54,554 nt of DNA from an uncultured Burkholderiales bacterium. Lineage in GTDB: Bacteria; Pseudomonadota; Gammaproteobacteria; Burkholderiales; Burkholderiaceae_C. Below, piece after piece: positions 15,933 to 24,828 of the stretch. The position numbers and the translations under genes were made by a program. The stretch covers positions 1 through 54,554 of the forward strand of contig CALBSC010000036.1 of the NCBI GenBank assembly GCA_937927685.1, written 5' to 3'. The number at the start of each line of letters is the position of its first letter. Position 1 is the stretch's first letter. The notes under the pieces were generated by a model. That model was not told the origin of the DNA. It ran no database searches and saw nothing but the letters and a program-made list of their open reading frames with translations.

Positions 15933-17138
15933 ATGGTGACTCTGCATCGATGGGCGGTGGTGGGTGTGTCCTTGGCGGTGGTGCTGGGCGTGGATGCGTA
16001 TCGCCGTGCAGAACAGCCCCAAGTGTCCGCGACATCGGCCCGCGTGGAGCGTGTTTCAGAGGGTGCACCGACCTGCACCTGGTCGCCGGAGTCACGCCGC
16101 GTGTTGCCCATGCCGGCCGGCGTGGAAGCTGCGCATGCCAGCAGCCTGCTGGTCGTGCCGCCCACACACCCGGAGCACCATCGCACGGTGATGATGGCGT
16201 TCTGGTTTGCGGGCACGCGAGAGAGCGCAGCGGATGTGAACATCGTGGCGTCCCGGTTGGACCGCGCAACTCGCGAATGGAGTCCGGCCTTCACCGTGGT
16301 GGATCGGGAACAGGCCGGGCGTGCGCTGGGCGTGCGTTTGCGCCGACTGGGCAATCCGGTGGGGTGGGCTGATGCGCAGGGTCGGTTGCATCTGTTCGTG
16401 GTGGGCACTGGCCTGGGTGGCTGGGCGGCTTCGCGGGTGGTACACCTGCAAGAGGACGCCACTCACCCCCAAGGGTTGTGGCAAGCGCGCGGTATTCTGC
16501 CGCTGACACCCCTGGTGCCTTCCTTAAATACCAGCGTGCTGGTGCGCACCGCGCCGATGCCACTCGACGATGGGGGCGCCTTGCTCCCGGTGTATTTCGA
16601 GCTGGGCATGAAGCACAGTGCGGTGGTGCGACTCGGGCCTGCGGGGGACATGCAAGCACTGCAACGCATCACCCGTCGTCATGATGTCTTGCAACCCGCG
16701 TTGGTGCCGCTCTCACCACAGCATTGGCTGGCGTTTCATCGCAACCAGGGGCCCTCGAATCGCCTGGCTGTCTCCGCCACCACCGATGCCGGCGCCCACT
16801 GGCAGGACGAACCCGATGCGGTCTTCAGCAACTCCGACTCGTCCGTGGCCGCGCTGCGGTCCCTCAACGGCACCATGGTGCTCTTGCATAACCCCGCCGA
16901 GCGAGGGCGCCAGGCGTTGTGGCTGAGTCAAACCACGCACCCGCAAGACCCGACGACCTGGCGCACACGCCCGGTGGTGGAAGGTGATGCAGGCGATGAA
17001 TATTCGTATCCCAGCGTGGCGGAATTGCCGGTCGCATCTCCGTCGGGCCTGGCGTCTGAGTTGTGGGTGAGCTACACCCATCGCCGACAGGCCATTGCGG
17101 TGGAGCGTTGGGTGGCAGATTGCGGGAAAGCACCATGA
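15933..17138 (+). CDS. Sialidase-fold (BNR-repeat) exported or membrane-anchored protein
   Basis: The 401-residue protein has a hydrophobic N-terminus (about residues 7-20) followed by a predicted six-bladed beta-propeller. Sialidase-like features include FWFAGTRES, where catalytic-domain proteins carry an Arg and acidic residues, and the Asp-box-like SATTDAGAHW. It resembles the exo-alpha-sialidase-like family often found next to membrane proteins in Burkholderiales. The true substrate is unknown and true sialic-acid cleavage is not established. The ATG at 15933 lacks a Shine-Dalgarno but has GATAAT seven bases before it. Its stop overlaps the next gene (ATGA), indicating coupling. Confidence 0.75.
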   Translation: MVTLHRWAVVGVSLAVVLGVDAYRRAEQPQVSATSARVERVSEGAPTCTWSPESRRVLPMPAGVEAAHASSLLVVPPTHPEHHRTVMMAFWFAGTRESAADVNIVASRLDRATREWSPAFTVVDREQAGRALGVRLRRLGNPVGWADAQGRLHLFVVGTGLGGWAASRVVHLQEDATHPQGLWQARGILPLTPLVPSLNTSVLVRTAPMPLDDGGALLPVYFELGMKHSAVVRLGPAGDMQALQRITRRHDVLQPALVPLSPQHWLAFHRNQGPSNRLAVSATTDAGAHWQDEPDAVFSNSDSSVAALRSLNGTMVLLHNPAERGRQALWLSQTTHPQDPTTWRTRPVVEGDAGDEYSYPSVAELPVASPSGLASELWVSYTHRRQAIAVERWVADCGKAP

Positions 17139-17839
17139 CGGCAGATTGGATGTTGTGGCCACTGTTGCCTGCCTGGGCCTGGCCGTTGACATGGGCTGTC
17201 GTTGCCGCCGCCTGTGTGGTGTGGCTGTGGCCCCGTGAAGCGCGCCATCACCCCTCCAGCACCGCTCAAGCGCAAACCGCGACGGGCCCTTCCCGCGCAC
17301 ACAGAAAAGTCAAAGGCCCCGCATGGCTGATGGGCGTCATGGCTGGTGGGGTGGCGTGTCTGGCCGTGTGGCCCCAGGGGGGCTGGTCCGGGTACGCAGC
17401 CCTGGCCCTGCAATCCCCCAGCCTCTTGACCTTGACCTGGGCCATCGTGTGCTTGTGGCAGTCCACAGGATGGACCGAGCCCGCGCATGACCCCGATCGC
17501 GTCCCCGCTCCTGCCTGGGTGCTTCTGTGTGTGGTGGGTTGGATGCTCACGATCGACACGCTGAACCTCTGGCCGTCTGCCTGGGATGTCCGCTTCTATG
17601 CCTGGGGCTTTTCCGCGGGCAGTCTCTGGTTGTCAGTCTTGGTGGTGTTGCTCATGGCTGGCGTACGGCATGGCCCCTGGGTGTGGACCAGCATCGCTGT
17701 CCTCTTGCTTTACGCGGGCCTGCGTTGGCCCACCGGCAACGTGTGGGACGCCTGGCTGGATCCTGCGGTGTGGATGGTGGCGCACGTGCAAACCGTGAAG
17801 TCTGCCTGGTCATGGATCCGGGTCGGTCGTGGACACTGA
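17135..17839 (+). CDS. Hypothetical multi-pass membrane protein coupled to the sialidase-like gene
   Basis: I do not recognise this 234-residue protein. It is very rich in Trp, Leu, Val and Ala, with about six likely membrane segments (roughly residues 8-32, 66-82, 87-106, 128-146, 153-176 and 181-197) and a short charged cytoplasmic loop around residues 35-60. The ATG at 17135 overlaps the sialidase-like stop, so the two proteins probably act together in the envelope. The 81-base gap to the convergent GtrA gene holds no clear terminator. Confidence 0.7.
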   Translation: MTADWMLWPLLPAWAWPLTWAVVAAACVVWLWPREARHHPSSTAQAQTATGPSRAHRKVKGPAWLMGVMAGGVACLAVWPQGGWSGYAALALQSPSLLTLTWAIVCLWQSTGWTEPAHDPDRVPAPAWVLLCVVGWMLTIDTLNLWPSAWDVRFYAWGFSAGSLWLSVLVVLLMAGVRHGPWVWTSIAVLLLYAGLRWPTGNVWDAWLDPAVWMVAHVQTVKSAWSWIRVGRGH

Positions 17840-17920
17840 AAACCCGCGACACGGCCTCAGCGTCAAGCACCCCACTGCACACAACCAGCGACACAGGCGT
17901 TAGCGCCCAGTGCCGACCGC

Positions 17921-20155
17921 TTATCGCTTCACCAGCAGATATTCACGCCAGAACAACAGCACCTCGGGTGTTTGCACACTCTGCCAGTTGACGTCGCTTG
18001 ACCGGTGACGTCCACGGATCACCAGACGCTGGCCCATCACCTCACAGCCAGCGGCCTCGCAATCGGGCTCGGCCTCGTTCCAGACGCGACGCACAATCAC
18101 GGCATCATGGTCCTGGAACCAGGCACGAAGCTGCGGGGCATCGGTGGGCACTTCTTCGCGGTAGGGTGTGATCTCGTGAACCCCGGGCAACACAAATCGC
18201 CAGCGTTCGAAGTCACCATTGAAATTGCTGGGTGTGAGCAGATGCGCCCCTTGTACGCGGGCCTGCGCACGTGCGTCGTACTGGTTGCCTGGCGCATGCA
18301 ACGGCGCGTTGAGCAGACCAAACCACGCAAAGAGGCTCACGCACAAGCCCAGCAGCCACAGCCAGCTGGCGCGCAACGTGGTGTCCGAGGCACTGGGCCA
18401 GAGCAATCGCAGCAGCGCCAGCACTTGTAACACGAGAATCAGCAGCAGACCCAAACGGCCCCACAGGGGATAGAGATCCAGCCGCCAGCCGCCCCACAGG
18501 AACAGGCCCAGGAAGCCCAGTCCACCCAGACCCATCAGACAGCCCAGTACCAATGCAACACGCTGGGCCCAGCGTGGCAGTTGCCACAGGTGCAAGGCGC
18601 AGAGCACGGCCACCATGGGCATGAGGGGAATGAGATAGCGCGCGGAGCGCTGACTCGGCACCATGAAAAAGAGACTCATCACGGCGATGTATATCCACAG
18701 CAGCGCAGTGGGTTGTACCGTTCCCTGTTGCCGCGCGCGCCAGGTGGCGGGCCACGCCTTCAGGCCCATCACCATCACGGCTGCAATCAGGGGACCCAGC
18801 ACCAGGCCGTTTTGCACCAGGGCCAGCGATTGCACCCAGATGCTGTTGCCGCCGACCAGCGCGGTGCGCCAGTACACCGACTCTTGTGCGCCTCCCACCT
18901 TGCCCCAGTTCTCACCCACCACAAATTCGCGCCACACCGACAGCGGGTCCGGATCGATCACAAACCACAACGCAAACAGCCCAGTGCCCAAGGCCACCGA
19001 CACGCCTACCCGCCACATGGCGCGCCACCAGTGACGGGGATGTTGCCAGCACAGCGCCAACCACATGGTGGCACCCAGAGGCGCCAACAGCACGAAGGAT
19101 TTGTGCAAGGCCACCATGCCCCAGCTCAAGCCGGTCAGCACAAAGAATCCAGCGCCGGGTAACGCAACGCGTTGTGGTGCGCGCCCGGTTCCCCGCAACT
19201 GCACCGCCAGCAAGGCCCAGAACGGCAACCCCATCCAGAAGGTTTCGATGGCGCTGGTGAGGTAGGGTCGTCCGTAGCGGTAGGTGCTGAAACATCCCAG
19301 GTAAATCAACCCGCCGATGTACGACAAGGTCACGGCGTCCAGCGGTGCTCGCTCAACCGTGGGGTGCATGGATGGCCAGCGCGCCAGACGTCGTGTGGCC
19401 CACACCACCAGCACCGTGGTGGCCAGGGTGTAGAGCAGACTGGGCAAACGAATCCACCACAGGCTCCAGTCCAGCCCCAGCCACAGCGGCACCATGGCTT
19501 GCCAGATCAGCAGGGGCGGCTTGGTGTTGCGCATGTCTTGAATGCCCGACACCAGGGGCAGCCAATGTCCCGTGATATCCGTCTGCAACCAGGTCTGAAA
19601 CGCAATGTGGGCATACACCAGCTCATCGCCGTTGCGGGGAATGTTCTCGCCCCCCAGGTCAAACAGATACACCGCCAAGGTCAGCAGCAGCAAGGTGAGA
19701 CTGATCTGCCGGTAGCGCTGGCGGGTTTCGTCCTCATCCACATCGCGGGGATTGCCGCGGAATGTCCACCAGTCGTTGGCGGCGTAATTGACCACGCTGG
19801 CCACCACAATGGCCAGTACGTTGCCCATCAGGTAGTGCATGTGCTGCGCCAACCACAGGGTCAGGATGTATTGCACGCTGGTGCCGAGCCACGAGGCCAG
19901 CGCATAGCGCGCGAATTGCCCCGCGACCGTCCCACGCCATTGGGACTGACGGTCCTGCCAGGTCCAGCGCCGGTTCCAGACAAAATTGTTGAGGGTGGCC
20001 AGACCAATGGCGCAAGCCAGCGAGGCATAGAGCCGCTGGGTGGCCGGTTCAATCGACGCCAGTAAAAATTCTTGCGCGAGGTACAGCACCAGCAAATTGA
20101 CCAGCGTGCCACTGGCTCCGACCAGCCCGAATTTGAGATAGCGCCAGCGGCTCAC
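17921..20155 (-). CDS. GtrA-like flippase fused to an ArnT/GT83-type glycosyltransferase
   Basis: The 744-residue protein is a fusion of two functions usually encoded separately. Residues 1 to about 135 are a GtrA domain (FGLVGASGTLVNLLVLYLAQ, FVWNRRWTWQ, ASVVNYAANDWWTF) with four membrane helices; GtrA proteins are thought to flip polyprenyl-linked sugars. From about residue 145 it is a multi-helix GT-C transferase. It has an acidic DE motif in the first external loop (NGDELVYAHIAFQTW) and the KPPLLIWQ motif seen in ArnT-type enzymes. It would transfer a sugar from a lipid carrier to an envelope acceptor on the periplasmic face. It is translationally coupled to the GT9 gene upstream (ATGA). 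Confidence 0.85.
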   Translation of the reverse strand: MSRWRYLKFGLVGASGTLVNLLVLYLAQEFLLASIEPATQRLYASLACAIGLATLNNFVWNRRWTWQDRQSQWRGTVAGQFARYALASWLGTSVQYILTLWLAQHMHYLMGNVLAIVVASVVNYAANDWWTFRGNPRDVDEDETRQRYRQISLTLLLLTLAVYLFDLGGENIPRNGDELVYAHIAFQTWLQTDITGHWLPLVSGIQDMRNTKPPLLIWQAMVPLWLGLDWSLWWIRLPSLLYTLATTVLVVWATRRLARWPSMHPTVERAPLDAVTLSYIGGLIYLGCFSTYRYGRPYLTSAIETFWMGLPFWALLAVQLRGTGRAPQRVALPGAGFFVLTGLSWGMVALHKSFVLLAPLGATMWLALCWQHPRHWWRAMWRVGVSVALGTGLFALWFVIDPDPLSVWREFVVGENWGKVGGAQESVYWRTALVGGNSIWVQSLALVQNGLVLGPLIAAVMVMGLKAWPATWRARQQGTVQPTALLWIYIAVMSLFFMVPSQRSARYLIPLMPMVAVLCALHLWQLPRWAQRVALVLGCLMGLGGLGFLGLFLWGGWRLDLYPLWGRLGLLLILVLQVLALLRLLWPSASDTTLRASWLWLLGLCVSLFAWFGLLNAPLHAPGNQYDARAQARVQGAHLLTPSNFNGDFERWRFVLPGVHEITPYREEVPTDAPQLRAWFQDHDAVIVRRVWNEAEPDCEAAGCEVMGQRLVIRGRHRSSDVNWQSVQTPEVLLFWREYLLVKR

Positions 20156-21387
20156 GAACTCAACCGTTGCAAGGCCATCGACAACACCTGCGCGGGCTCG
20201 ATCACCTGCAGGCAGCGGTTGTCGCCATCACAGAAACTGTCGCGGTGGTTGTACGCACTCAGACAGGGCGAGCACGCCATGCCGGACTCGAGCACGGTCG
20301 CGCGTGGGCTGATGGGCCCGTACAGGCGTGACGTCTCGGGTCCAAAGAACACCAGCGTGTGGATGGGCGTGAGACTGGCAAAGTGGCCAGGTCCGCCATC
20401 ATTGGTGATCAGCAAATCGGCCTGGTGAAACAGCATCAGCAGTTCGCGCAGGTTGCGTGTATACCCGGTCAGGTCACGACAGGCGGGGTGTTGCAAGGCC
20501 GTCAACACGCGTTGGGCTTGCGTGGTGTCCTCAGGCAAGCCGATCAGCCCCACGGCGCAACCCTGGTTCAGCAGTTCGCGGGCCAGTTCGATGTAATGCG
20601 CTTCCGGCCAGGCCCGGATCGGCAGGGCCCCGCCACTGACATACAGCAGCACGCGATGTGAAGGGCGGTCAAACACGGCATGGTCAGCCATCAAGCGCTG
20701 GCGGAATTGGTGCGACTCGTCCGCGTCCAGCGGTAGCGACCGAAGCGATGGGGGCAGCTGCGGCAGGACCCAGCGGTTCAGCGGTCGCACACGTCCCAAT
20801 TCCTCAGGATGGGCCAGGGCGCGTGCCATGACCCGTGCCAGCCCGAGAAACTGCAGGCTGATGTGTTGATAGGGGTTGTAGGGCACGGCCGCGTTGGTGA
20901 AGTTGCCACGGTACAGGCCTTCTTGCGTGTGCGGTGTGAAGCCTACCCGCACGCGGGCACCGCAGCCATACGAGAGCAGGGCGCTGATACGTGAAAACAA
21001 TTCGCCATCGATGACGCCATCGAGCTTGAGGGCGCGCAGATCTCGCAAGGTTCCCCACAGGCTCGCGAGCAAATGGCCCAGCGAGCTGTCATCGATGGAG
21101 TGCAGGTTCGACTCGGGCACAAACCCCACCAGACGCATCACCGACTGGTTTCTGCGCAGTTGCAGCACGTGCAACTGCGCACCCGGATGGGCTCGCTGCA
21201 ACTCGTCAAACATGGCTTGCGCCAGCACCACCGAGCCCATTTCAGAGAGCAAAATGACCAGCAAACGGCGGGGGGTGTGGCCCTCGACCTGCACCGTGCG
21301 GCGGGTCAGGCTGTGCCAGCGCGACAGGCCCCAGCACAGCACCTGCCCCACCCAGCGATCGATGGCGCGTTGAACAGACAGTTTCAT
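20152..21387 (-). CDS. GT9 (heptosyltransferase-like) glycosyltransferase
   Basis: The 411-residue GT-B transferase starts at the ATG at 21387 (MKLSVQRAI). The N-terminal nucleotide fold contains VILLSEMGSVVLAQAM. The C-terminal half has the GT9 donor-site signature TNDGGPGHFASL, then VFFGPETSRLYGP, then a Cys-rich tail (CSPCLSAYNHRDSFCDGDNRC) common in the family. GT9 enzymes add heptose or related sugars to LPS cores and other envelope glycans. The overlapping downstream GtrA/GT fusion suggests a two-step glycan modification; the donor and acceptor cannot be told from sequence. Confidence 0.85.
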   Translation of the reverse strand: MKLSVQRAIDRWVGQVLCWGLSRWHSLTRRTVQVEGHTPRRLLVILLSEMGSVVLAQAMFDELQRAHPGAQLHVLQLRRNQSVMRLVGFVPESNLHSIDDSSLGHLLASLWGTLRDLRALKLDGVIDGELFSRISALLSYGCGARVRVGFTPHTQEGLYRGNFTNAAVPYNPYQHISLQFLGLARVMARALAHPEELGRVRPLNRWVLPQLPPSLRSLPLDADESHQFRQRLMADHAVFDRPSHRVLLYVSGGALPIRAWPEAHYIELARELLNQGCAVGLIGLPEDTTQAQRVLTALQHPACRDLTGYTRNLRELLMLFHQADLLITNDGGPGHFASLTPIHTLVFFGPETSRLYGPISPRATVLESGMACSPCLSAYNHRDSFCDGDNRCLQVIEPAQVLSMALQRLSS

Positions 21388-21396
21388 CTGAGCGGC

Positions 21397-21441
21397 ATTA
21401 TCCCATCGGGATTCCGCTGCAGCCACCATCGGCGGGATAAT
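21397..21441. promoter_or_regulatory. Symmetric divergent promoter region between GT9 and tal
   Basis: ATTATCCC (21397-21404) and GGGATAAT (21434-21441) form a perfect 8-base inverted repeat. Each arm reads GATAAT towards its own gene, ending six bases before the tal ATG and about ten bases before the GT9 ATG. Both may be -10 elements of divergent promoters giving leaderless or near-leaderless mRNAs. Neither gene has a Shine-Dalgarno sequence. Matches to the -35 box are weak. Confidence 0.35.
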
Positions 21442-21447
21442 CGGGCC

Positions 21448-22392
21448 ATGAGCCAACTCGACACCCTCAAACAATTCACCACGGTCGTGGCCGACACCGG
21501 CGACTTTCATCAACTCGCCCAGTTCAAACCGCAGGATGCCACCACCAACCCCTCACTGATCCTCAAGGCAGTGCAAAAGCCCGAGTACCAGCCCCTGCTC
21601 CAGGCGAACCTGGCCCAGCATGGCCGATTGCCGATGGATGAGCGCATCGACCGTTTGCTGGTGCGTTTTGGCTGCGAAATTCTGTCGATCATTCCAGGAC
21701 GCGTCTCGACCGAGGTGGATGCCCGCCTGAGCTTTGATACCGCTGCCACGGTGGCGCGGGCGCGTCGGCTGATGGCGCTGTACCAGGCTGAAGGGGTGGC
21801 TCGCGAACGTGTGCTGATCAAGATCGCTTCCACCTGGGAGGGAATTCAGGCGGCTGCCGAACTGGAGCGCGACGGCATCCACACCAACCTCACGCTGCTC
21901 TTTTCGCTCTGTCAGGCGGTGGCCTGCGGACAGGCGCGCGTGCAACTCATCTCGCCCTTTGTGGGCCGCATCTACGACTGGGTCAAGAAATCAGCGGGGG
22001 CCGCCTGGGATGAAGCTGCGCAAGCCGGCGTGAACGATCCCGGCGTCAAGTCTGTTGCGCAGATTTACCAGTATTACAAGCACCATGGCATTGCCACGGA
22101 AGTCATGGGGGCCAGCTTTCGCAACGTGGGGCAGATCCTGGCCCTGTCCGGCTGTGACCTGCTCACGATCAGTCCGGAATTGCTGACGCAGTTGGCGGCC
22201 AGCCAGGAACCGCTGATGCGCCATCTGGACGCCGAGCGTGCCCGCGCCACGGCAGTCCCCGCCCTGCACTACAACGAATCAGGTTTTCGACTGGCCCTCA
22301 ATGAAGATGCCATGGCCACCGAGAAACTGGCCGAGGGGATTCGCGCGTTTTGTGGGGATGCGGTGAAGCTCGAGGCCTTGATGCACGGCTGA
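21448..22392 (+). CDS. tal: Transaldolase
   Basis: The 314-residue enzyme moves a dihydroxyacetone unit between sedoheptulose-7-phosphate and glyceraldehyde-3-phosphate in the pentose phosphate pathway. The N-terminal DATTNPSLILKAVQ motif is diagnostic. The Schiff-base Lys is in VLIKIASTWEG near residue 132, and NLTLLFSLCQA and PFVGRIYDW follow, as in E. coli TalB. The length is normal. The ATG at 21448 matches the family N-terminus (MSQLDTLKQFT). It converges on groEL, separated by a hairpin terminator. Confidence 0.96.
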   Translation: MSQLDTLKQFTTVVADTGDFHQLAQFKPQDATTNPSLILKAVQKPEYQPLLQANLAQHGRLPMDERIDRLLVRFGCEILSIIPGRVSTEVDARLSFDTAATVARARRLMALYQAEGVARERVLIKIASTWEGIQAAAELERDGIHTNLTLLFSLCQAVACGQARVQLISPFVGRIYDWVKKSAGAAWDEAAQAGVNDPGVKSVAQIYQYYKHHGIATEVMGASFRNVGQILALSGCDLLTISPELLTQLAASQEPLMRHLDAERARATAVPALHYNESGFRLALNEDAMATEKLAEGIRAFCGDAVKLEALMHG

Positions 22393-22416
22393 TCCGCAGC
22401 GCTTTGAAACCGGTAT

Positions 22417-22447
22417 AAAAAAAGGGCCGCTTCACAGCGGCCCTTTT
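22417..22447. terminator. Bidirectional rho-independent terminator between tal and groEL
   Basis: An 11-base-pair stem (AAAAGGGCCGC 22420-22430 with GCGGCCCTTTT 22437-22447) encloses the loop TTCACA. Read on the minus strand it is followed by seven T residues, making a strong terminator for groESL. Read on the plus strand the T tract is four bases. Confidence 0.85.
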
Positions 22448-22476
22448 CATGGAGCAGACAGCTCAGGTGCCAGGCA

Positions 22477-24123
<1,647 letters not shown>

Positions 24124-24149
24124 TTTCTATTCCTTGACTGTTGAACGAA

Positions 24150-24440
24150 TTACTTCTCGACGACCGCGAACAGGTCTTCTTCTTTCATGACGAGGAGTTC
24201 CTCGCCGTCGACCTTGACGGTCTGGCCGCTGTACTTGCCGAACAGAACGCGGTCACCGACTTTCACGCCCACGGGCGAGAGTTCGCCTTTGTCGTTCTTC
24301 TTGCCCGGGCCAACGGCCAGGATCTCGCCCTGGTCAGGCTTCTCGGCGGCGGCGTCGGGGATGACGATGCCAGAGGCAGTTTTGGTTTCGCTGTCGATGC
24401 GCTTGACGATCACGCGATCGTGCAGAGGACGAAGTTTCAT
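24150..24440 (-). CDS. groS: Co-chaperonin GroES (10 kDa)
   Basis: The 96-residue heptameric lid protein of the GroEL chamber begins MKLRPLHDRVIVKR. The mobile loop (SETKTASGIVIPDAAAEKP) and the GDRVLFGKYSG barrel motif are present. The ATG at 24440 follows GGGAGA at the proper distance; the upstream in-frame extension to 24548 is the leader and not coding. It is the first gene of the groESL operon. Confidence 0.98.
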   Translation of the reverse strand: MKLRPLHDRVIVKRIDSETKTASGIVIPDAAAEKPDQGEILAVGPGKKNDKGELSPVGVKVGDRVLFGKYSGQTVKVDGEELLVMKEEDLFAVVEK

Positions 24441-24480
24441 GAAATCTCCCAAATGGTGAATCAGATCGAGTAAAACAAAA

Positions 24481-24499
24481 CACCTACAGGACGTAGGTG
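24481..24499 (-). other. Leader hairpin near groES
   Basis: CACCTAC and GTAGGTG form a perfect 7-base-pair stem with a 5-base loop within the untranslated leader of groES, about 40 bases before the start codon. Its role is unknown; it may be an RNA stability or thermosensing structure. Confidence 0.4.
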
Positions 24500-24511
24500 C
24501 CATTTGTCTTG

Positions 24512-24547
24512 TGGAGTTGAGTTCAAGGGTGTTAGCACTCAACTCCA
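24512..24547 (-). promoter_or_regulatory. Second inverted repeat sharing one arm with CIRCE
   Basis: TGGAGTTGAG (24512-24521) and CTCAACTCCA (24538-24547) are perfect 10-base complements separated by 16 bases. The right arm lies across CIRCE's first arm and spacer. In the groES transcript this hairpin would be mutually exclusive with the CIRCE stem. Confidence 0.55.
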
Positions 24548-24558
24548 ACGAGTGCTAA
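24532..24558. promoter_or_regulatory. CIRCE operator (HrcA-binding site)
   Basis: TTAGCACTC, a 9-base spacer and GAGTGCTAA match the CIRCE consensus perfectly. CIRCE is the operator of the heat-shock repressor HrcA, whose activity depends on GroEL, which gives a feedback loop. It lies just downstream of the -10 of the sigma-32-like promoter. hrcA itself is not in the window. Confidence 0.95.
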
Positions 24559-24586
24559 TCATACGGGCATTTGCAGGCATTTCAAG
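24559..24586 (-). promoter_or_regulatory. Sigma-32-like heat-shock promoter of groESL
   Basis: On the minus strand CTTGAAA (24586-24580), 12 bases, then CCCGTATGA (24567-24559) resembles the sigma-32 consensus CTTGAAA-N(11-15)-CCCCATNT. The start site would fall within CIRCE. The operon therefore appears to be under both positive (RpoH) and negative (HrcA) control, a combination known from some beta-proteobacteria. Confidence 0.7.
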
Positions 24587-24828
24587 CGGCTGCAGGAAAA
24601 CCCATGCTGTGAGGCCAGGGTTTGAACAGGAGGAACTGACCGGAATTCCCCCTTTTTTTCGTGGAATGCCCTTCTGAAATACCGAGAAACGACTAGCCTA
24701 TTCACATTTTGTCATTACTAAATCGTGTTATTCATTAGAAATTAACCCATTCGTATAGTTTTGCTCGACTCATGGTCCGCTCCACCACAGAAGCGGACTT
24801 TTCCTGAATCCTGAAAGCGAAACTGACG
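24587..24828 (+). promoter_or_regulatory. AT-rich upstream region of the secretion/adhesin cluster
   Basis: This non-coding stretch lies between the groES promoter and the TolC-like gene. Bases 24640-24770 are clearly richer in A+T than the rest of the window. A TATAGT hexamer (24754-24759), preceded at 17 bases by TTCATT, could be a weak sigma-70 promoter. The T-run before 24660 has no strong stem. It probably holds the promoter and activator sites of the 28.7-kb cluster; no specific operator could be recognised. Confidence 0.4.
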
